A stretch of 64,000 bases of DNA from Lachnospiraceae bacterium (lineage in GTDB: Bacteria; Bacillota; Clostridia; Lachnospirales; Lachnospiraceae), in assembly GCA_910575835.1 (NCBI GenBank), contig CAJTGB010000008.1:107212-171211 (forward strand). The letters are read 5' to 3'. Positions 59,364 through 64,000 of this stretch are shown here, in pieces (within the stretch, counting starts at the first letter, position 1; each line of letters begins with the position of its first letter). The notes below the pieces were generated by a model. It saw only the letters and a program-made list of their open reading frames with translations. It was not told where the DNA came from and made no database searches. Both the position numbers and the translations under genes were made by a program.

Positions 59364-60512
59364 ATGCTCGTTGGAATAAAAAATGCTTCAAAACTCACCG
59401 GCATTTCCATTATCGCCTGTTGCGCCGTACTTATATGTACAATGTTTGTGAATTTTTATTTTGATGTCCGGCTAATTGAGAATGAAATAACATCTGAATT
59501 GTCAATGATTTTTTATCATGCACAGGTTTCTACCGTAAAAGTCGTCTGCCTTGTAAGCGGCGGATGCATGCTTTTAACCGCGGTTGTTATGTTGTTGTTT
59601 TATATTAAGCATTATATTGATACGCATAAGAAGGAACTTGGGATATTAAAGGCATTGGGATATTCAAATCTGAAAATTGCAAAAAGCTTTTGGGTATTCG
59701 GGATCAGTGCTTTTATCGGAACCGCAATCGGATATGCAGGAGCATTTCTTATAATGCCGCGTTTTTACGCTCTGCAAAATGAAGATAAACTGCTTCCTGA
59801 GATAGCTATAAATTTTCATCCAAGCATTTTGTTTTATTTCGTGTTATTGCCGACTGTGTGTTTTTCGGCGCTTTCGGTTTGTTACGCCTGGTACAAATTA
59901 AAAAAGCCGGTATTGCTGCTTTTGAAAGATCATCTGCAGACTGCTGCTAAAACACCGCATCACAGGATCGAAAAAAACAGAGAATTGCCGTTTGTGGAGG
60001 ATTTGAAAAGGAACACCTTGAAATCGAAAAAGGCACTTGTATTTTTCATTATTTTTGCTTCGTTTTGTTTTTCAGCTATGACACAAATGTCGTTTAGCAT
60101 GAAAGATTTGTCAAGTGAAATGATGGGGGTGATGATGCTGGTCATCGGACTTGTATTAGCGTTTACAACTCTGTTTCTTGCCATAACTACAGTAATAAGC
60201 GGAAATACAAAAACGATTGCTATGATGAGGGTATTCGGCTATTCGCAGAAAGAATGCTGCAGGGCGATTTTAGGAGGATACAGACCGATGTCCTATATCG
60301 GTTTTGTAATTGGAACAGGATATCAGTATGGGTTGCTGAGGCTCATGGTGGATATTGTATTTAAGGATTTTGAGGATGTACCTGTATATAAATTTGACGT
60401 TCCTGTTATGCTTGTTTCTCTTGTTTGCTTTATCACAATTTATGAAATCCTGATGTATGTATATTCTGAAAAAATTAAGAAGATTTCGGTCAAGGAAATT
60501 ATGATCGAGTAA
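59364..60512 (+). CDS. FtsX-type ABC permease (compact, two-domain)
   Basis: A 382-residue permease; ATG 59364 is chosen since earlier in-frame codons lie within the ATPase gene. It holds two FtsX-like halves with about four helices each (about 10-210 and 225-382), each with a coupling loop: DTHKKELGILKALGYSNLKIAKS and GNTKTIAMMRVFGYSQKECCRA. The large extracytoplasmic domain found in MacB or BceB is absent, so the protein is about half the usual length. The ribosome site is weak, consistent with coupling to the ATPase. A terminator follows at 60551. Confidence 0.9.
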   Translation: MLVGIKNASKLTGISIIACCAVLICTMFVNFYFDVRLIENEITSELSMIFYHAQVSTVKVVCLVSGGCMLLTAVVMLLFYIKHYIDTHKKELGILKALGYSNLKIAKSFWVFGISAFIGTAIGYAGAFLIMPRFYALQNEDKLLPEIAINFHPSILFYFVLLPTVCFSALSVCYAWYKLKKPVLLLLKDHLQTAAKTPHHRIEKNRELPFVEDLKRNTLKSKKALVFFIIFASFCFSAMTQMSFSMKDLSSEMMGVMMLVIGLVLAFTTLFLAITTVISGNTKTIAMMRVFGYSQKECCRAILGGYRPMSYIGFVIGTGYQYGLLRLMVDIVFKDFEDVPVYKFDVPVMLVSLVCFITIYEILMYVYSEKIKKISVKEIMIE

Positions 60513-60550
60513 CAGGGGGAAATGCAATGATACGGAAATGATCATATATG

Positions 60551-60585
60551 CCGCCGCTATGGATAACACCATAACGGCGGTTTTT
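60551..60585 (+). terminator. Terminator of the TetR/ABC cassette
   Basis: CCGCCGCTATGG (60551-60562) pairs with CCATAACGGCGG (60569-60580), one mismatch, followed by five T. A second stem, GCAGCCGCC (60618-60626) with GGCGGCTGC (60657-60665), lies just after it. Confidence 0.88.
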
Positions 60586-60703
60586 CTGTCTGCCGGTTAT
60601 CTGCTGTATCAACTGCGGCAGCCGCCTTGTCCTGTAAGCTTTTAATATCCCTCGCCGGCGGCTGCGGATAGAAAAATGATAATGACATATCTTCCGAATG
60701 CGT

Positions 60704-60754
60704 ATTAGATATATATAAAATATAATTGACATAAATCTAATCATATGTTATCTT
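60704..60754 (+). promoter_or_regulatory. Promoter of the ABC exporter/ArsR genes with a flanking inverted repeat
   Basis: TTGACA (60726-60731), 17 nt, and an extended -10 TGTTATCTT with TATCTT at 60749-60754. ATTAGAT (60704-60710) and its complement ATCTAAT (60735-60741) bracket the -35, which could be the operator for the ArsR-type regulator encoded 1.7 kb downstream. Confidence 0.6.
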
Positions 60755-60795
60755 GAATAAGAAATATATAAAATATATTAGAAGGAGATAAAACA

Positions 60796-62442
60796 ATGAA
60801 GAAATACTGGAAGAAAAACGGATTCTTTTTGGCGGTGACCTTGATGGCCGGTATCCTTGCGTCTGTTTTGGCGTCGGGTATCGCCATTCTGCTTCAGAAA
60901 GTAGTGGATGTGGCGGTGACGAAGCAGACGGAGGCTTTTGGGAAGCTTTTTCTTTTTGCGGTCGGTTATATCCTGGTGTTATGCGTGATGAATTATGTCA
61001 GCGCTCTTATGGAGAAGTACCTGACAGAGAAAATGATCAAGCAGTACCGCCGGGATATTTTCAAGGGAATTATGGACCGCCGTCCCATCCGGTACTACAG
61101 GGAAAATACAGCGGACTACATCTCGGCGCTGACGAACGATATGAAGCTTATCGAGGATAACTATATTGCCGCATTGCTGAATACCTTCAAACTGGTAGTG
61201 ATGTTTGCGGTGACATTGGTTATTCTGTTGATTTTAAGCCCGATGGTTACGGCGATTCTGATCCTGACATTTTTACTGATGTTTTTACTGCCGGCTACGA
61301 TCGGGCGTTGTCTGGAAAAACGGCAGGACCGGGTTTCTGCGCAGATGGCCGCATTTACAGAGAAGCTAAAGGATATTCTGTCGGGGTACGAGGTGCTGAG
61401 AAGCTATGACCGGATAGAAGCTGCCAAGTACCGGTTTCAGGAAGAAAATGAAGAAGAGATTAGGGTGAGGTTTCGGGCGGCCAGATTATTCGCGCTGAAT
61501 GAAGGGCTTTCTGATACGCTGGCCGTTCTGTCAACGATCACGGTGATCTTCGTGTCTGCGTATCTTGTCCTGATCGGGCAGATCACGATGGGGACATTGC
61601 TGGCGCTGGTACAGCTCAGCAGTTCATTCATGGCTCCGGTCATGCTGCTGATGCAGAATGTTCCCAGGATTCAGAGTATGAAAGCGGTTATTGCACGTTT
61701 GAATAGTTATGCAGAGGATGATCCGGCTGTTAAGCCGCTGCCGCTAGAGCTTCCGTCCTTTGAGAAGGGAATAGAGTTGGATGGGGCGTCATTTTCCTAT
61801 GACGGGGAACAGACTGTATTGGCGGATATTACGATGCGGATCGATAAGGGAGGCAAATATGCGGTCATGGGCCCCAGCGGGTGCGGGAAGACGACATTGA
61901 TCAAATTGCTGCTGGGCTATTTTGAAGATTACGGCGGCAGCATACGATATGACGGCCGGGAACTAAGGGCGCTGGATATGGATAAGATCGCGGGGATCAT
62001 TTCCGTCATCCATCAGAATGTCTATCTGTTTAATCTGTCTGTCCGGGAGAATATTCTTCTGTTCGAGGAATTTGACGAGGCTGCGCTGGCTGAGGCAGTA
62101 GAGAAGAGCGGAGTGTCTCTGTTCATTGACGAGAAGGAAGGCGGGCTTGACCATGGGGCGGGAGAAAACGGCGCGCTGCTCTCTGGAGGGCAGAGGCAGA
62201 GGGTTGCGCTTGCGAGGGCGCTGATTCGCCGCGCGCCGTTCGTGATATTGGATGAGGGGACGTCTGCTCTTGACAGGAAGACCGCCTGTGAGATAGAAAG
62301 CCGTCTGCTGGAAGATGAGGAGCTTACGCTGCTTACCATTACACATAATCCCGATCCGCAGCTCATGCGCCGGTATGACGGAATTTACCGGATGAATGAC
62401 GGGCGGCTTGAAAATTGTACGAAAACCTTTTATACTGAGTAA
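60796..62442 (+). CDS. ABC exporter, fused permease and ATPase
   Basis: A 548-residue half-transporter. The N-terminal six-helix domain (about 1-310) contains VLASGIAILLQKVVDVAV and the IMDRRPIRYYRENTADYISAL segment. The nucleotide-binding domain (about 330-545) has Walker A GPSGCGKTTLIKLLLG, signature LLSGGQRQRVALARAL, Walker B PFVILDEGTSALD and the H-loop ITHN. It is expected to work as a homodimer that exports drugs, lipids or peptides. The ATG follows AGAAGGAG. The regulator gene is 42 nt downstream. Confidence 0.93.
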   Translation: MKKYWKKNGFFLAVTLMAGILASVLASGIAILLQKVVDVAVTKQTEAFGKLFLFAVGYILVLCVMNYVSALMEKYLTEKMIKQYRRDIFKGIMDRRPIRYYRENTADYISALTNDMKLIEDNYIAALLNTFKLVVMFAVTLVILLILSPMVTAILILTFLLMFLLPATIGRCLEKRQDRVSAQMAAFTEKLKDILSGYEVLRSYDRIEAAKYRFQEENEEEIRVRFRAARLFALNEGLSDTLAVLSTITVIFVSAYLVLIGQITMGTLLALVQLSSSFMAPVMLLMQNVPRIQSMKAVIARLNSYAEDDPAVKPLPLELPSFEKGIELDGASFSYDGEQTVLADITMRIDKGGKYAVMGPSGCGKTTLIKLLLGYFEDYGGSIRYDGRELRALDMDKIAGIISVIHQNVYLFNLSVRENILLFEEFDEAALAEAVEKSGVSLFIDEKEGGLDHGAGENGALLSGGQRQRVALARALIRRAPFVILDEGTSALDRKTACEIESRLLEDEELTLLTITHNPDPQLMRRYDGIYRMNDGRLENCTKTFYTE

Positions 62443-62484
62443 AGATAAATCTTATATCCGTTACAGAAACGGGGAGGATATGGT

Positions 62485-63534
62485 ATGAAGGTAGAATATA
62501 AAAGGGAGCTTCATCCGTTGTTTGAGACGCTGGGGCTCATATTCCTGATGAAGAATTGGGAGAATGTCAGATCAGAACTTATGCAGTCCTTGGAGGAAAT
62601 GGAGATTGACGGGGAAGGCTTTTACAGTAAGAATCTCATTTACCTGGAGAGATATGTAAGGGAATTTGAGAAAAAATATGTGCCTGATCCAGGCGAAGAC
62701 TTTTTCTTTGGGAATAATGAGAAATTTTTCATGATATTTACGGCGCTCGTGATGGAATATCCTGAGCTGGAAGCGGATATGGAAGCGGATATGGAAGCGG
62801 ATATGAAAGCAGATATGGAAGCGGGTGTGGATGAGAAGCTTCGGAATCTGATCGAATTATTCTTCCTGGATGAGGAGTGTAAGGTTCCGGCAGGCTTAGA
62901 TACTATGGAGAAGCGGTTTGCGCTGGTCCAATCACTAGACTATTCGGAGGATACCAAATGGAAGCTTCTTACGCTGCTGAATCATCCGTCTGAAAAATTC
63001 TGTACGCTTTTCGAGATCTACAGAAAGAACAGACCGGCGTTTGCATATACAGCGGAAAAGAATCAGGAATGTCTGGCGGCCCTTCTTAAAAAAGTGCCGT
63101 CTGACATCCCGGCAGTAATGGAAGAACTGATCACCGGCCTTGAAATGGATCAGATCACCGTCTATCTGACGGCGGCGTTCCCTTTGATGGGGTGGCTGAC
63201 CTCTAAGACGGCGTTTCAGGGGATATTGCTTGACAGGCTGTACCTGTATAAAAAGAACAGGGAGGATGCAAGAGAGATCCTGCCGGGAATGCTGAAGGTC
63301 CTGGGGGATAAGAGCAAGTTTGAGATATTATATTCTCTTAAGGAGCGGGGGAAATATAATCTGGAGATTGCAGAGGAGCTTCGGCTGACTCCTGCCACCG
63401 TATCTCATCATATGGGGATCCTGCTGTCCAATCGCTTTGTGACGGTAGAAAAACAGGACGGGAAAGTGTATTATCAGTTTAACCGGGAGCCGTTCGGAGA
63501 GATGATCCGGTTTCTGGAAGAGATTTTTCTATAA
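62485..63534 (+). CDS. ArsR-type regulator with a large N-terminal domain
   Basis: A 349-residue protein. Only the last 75 residues are a typical ArsR winged helix: LGDKSKFEILYSLKERGKYNLEIAEELRLTPATVSHHMGILLSNRFVTVEKQDGKVYYQFN. The preceding 265 residues are helical, have no cysteine metal site that I recognise, and probably form a ligand or dimer domain. Around residues 96-115 lies a slippage-type EADM repeat. Position just after an ABC exporter points to control of that exporter. The ATG is preceded by GGGGAGGATATGGT. Confidence 0.87.
   Translation: MKVEYKRELHPLFETLGLIFLMKNWENVRSELMQSLEEMEIDGEGFYSKNLIYLERYVREFEKKYVPDPGEDFFFGNNEKFFMIFTALVMEYPELEADMEADMEADMKADMEAGVDEKLRNLIELFFLDEECKVPAGLDTMEKRFALVQSLDYSEDTKWKLLTLLNHPSEKFCTLFEIYRKNRPAFAYTAEKNQECLAALLKKVPSDIPAVMEELITGLEMDQITVYLTAAFPLMGWLTSKTAFQGILLDRLYLYKKNREDAREILPGMLKVLGDKSKFEILYSLKERGKYNLEIAEELRLTPATVSHHMGILLSNRFVTVEKQDGKVYYQFNREPFGEMIRFLEEIFL
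62770..62829 (+). repeat. 12-nt tandem repeats in the ArsR-type gene
   Basis: Five units of GAAGCGGATATG at 62770, 62782, 62794, 62806 and 62818; the first three are identical, the fourth and fifth have point changes. They encode an acidic Glu-Ala-Asp-Met chain and remain in frame. Confidence 0.93.
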
Positions 63535-63560
63535 AAGCTTAAAAAGAGGAGGAGACGTAT

Positions 63561-63917
63561 ATGTCAGTATACGAGATCGTGTTCAGCCCAACAGGGGGCA
63601 CGAAGAGGGTATCAGAGATATTTACAAAGGCATTCTGTCAGGACAGTGTTTGCATTGATCTGGCCAGACGGGATATGGACGGTTCCGAATATTCATTTCA
63701 GGAGGAAGATGTCTGTATCGTATCGGTTCCTTCTTACGGCGGAAGAGTCCCGGGTGCTGCCGTATCGCGGCTGCGCCGGATGAAGGGAAATCAGGCGGGA
63801 GCGATACTGATCACAGTGTACGGGAACCGGGCTTATGACGATACGTTTGCAGAATTACAGGATGTGCTGGAGGGTTCCGGCTTTTCCTGCAAGGCGGCAG
63901 TCAGCTCTGACGCTTAA
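63561..63917 (+). CDS. Flavodoxin-like domain, truncated (EFR1-like)
   Basis: A 118-residue protein. VYEIVFSPTGGTKRVSEIFTKAF has the FMN phosphate loop SPTGGT, then SVPSYGGRVPGAA and GAILITVYGNRAYDDTFAELQDVLEGSGF, the order seen in EFR1-type proteins that join a flavodoxin to a two [4Fe-4S] ferredoxin domain (about 260 residues). Here the frame stops soon after the flavodoxin core, at CKAAVSSDA, and no ferredoxin segment follows in the remaining 83 nt. So the gene is probably cut at its 3' end. The ATG follows AGAGGAGGAG. It may still fold, but the electron-transfer partner domain is missing. Confidence 0.8.
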   Translation: MSVYEIVFSPTGGTKRVSEIFTKAFCQDSVCIDLARRDMDGSEYSFQEEDVCIVSVPSYGGRVPGAAVSRLRRMKGNQAGAILITVYGNRAYDDTFAELQDVLEGSGFSCKAAVSSDA

Positions 63918-64000
63918 AAAAAATTAATAAAAAAACCTCCCATTTTATGGGAAGATGCGCGATAATAGAAGTAACCAAACAACTATTTTTTCGCACCACC
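63918..64000. other. Unassigned sequence at the window edge
   Basis: A-rich, with a short stem CTTCCCAT/ATGGGAAG-like pair around CCTCCCATTTTATGGGAAG (63937-63955), then a stretch ending in TTTTTTCGCACCACC. It starts where the flavodoxin gene is cut, so it could be the edge of an inserted element; nothing further can be said without the next bases. Confidence 0.4.

Overview
The window looks like a chromosomal segment of a spore-forming, low-to-mid GC Clostridia, most likely Lachnospiraceae (the gene content recalls Dorea or the Clostridium scindens/hylemonae group; this is inferred from memory of families, not from a search). Supports are spoIVA, BceRS-AB style signalling, a T-box leader, a selenoprotein glycine reductase cluster, luxS, clostridial-type Shine-Dalgarno sites and intrinsic terminators. 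Most genes are on the + strand. No rRNA, tRNA or CRISPR array was seen.

Layout. 1-5.3 kb: an HPr-like protein, then a response regulator/histidine kinase pair and its BceAB-type ABC transporter; the kinase carries three 42-nt tandem repeats inside its ATPase domain. 5.3-11.2 kb: a cupin and a three-gene operon of poorly characterised proteins (a 1100-residue Ig-like/helical-repeat protein, an actin/Hsp70-like ATPase candidate and a TPR-like protein), followed by purB. 12.9-14.3 kb: an alanine/glycine:cation symporter. 14.5-24.6 kb: an acetyltransferase remnant, an RpiR regulator, a complete oligopeptide transporter (oppABCDF) with palindromes at its promoter, and a TldD/TldE protease pair.

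24.6-33.9 kb: a glycine riboswitch, an IS200-type insertion carrying a structured non-coding tail, and then the glycine reductase cluster grdX-grdE-grdB(Sec)-trxB-trxA-grdA(Sec)-grdC-grdD. The symporter, peptide importer, TldDE and glycine reductase would together make a peptide/glycine (Stickland) catabolic region: import, hydrolysis, glycine sensing, and reduction of glycine to acetyl phosphate. The IS200 sits between the riboswitch and the operon it presumably controls.

34-48 kb: a repeat-rich membrane-anchored protein, a GNAT-ThrE fusion with its small ThrE partner, a divergent sirtuin, gltX, a UvrD-like helicase, a DUF1292 protein, an orphan sugar-binding lipoprotein, a GH13 protein that lacks its catalytic residues, TraX, aroD and spoIVA. 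47.6-53.5 kb: a T-box-controlled stand-alone trpB2, an isochorismatase-like hydrolase, luxS, a decayed toxin-antitoxin pair, a phosphatase and trpS. 53.5-64 kb: small membrane proteins with a frameshifted XRE-membrane gene, an ABC-F ATPase, a patatin, YjbQ, an AT-richer TetR/ABC cassette that looks transferred, a multidrug-type ABC exporter with an unusually long ArsR-type regulator, and a truncated flavodoxin at the edge.
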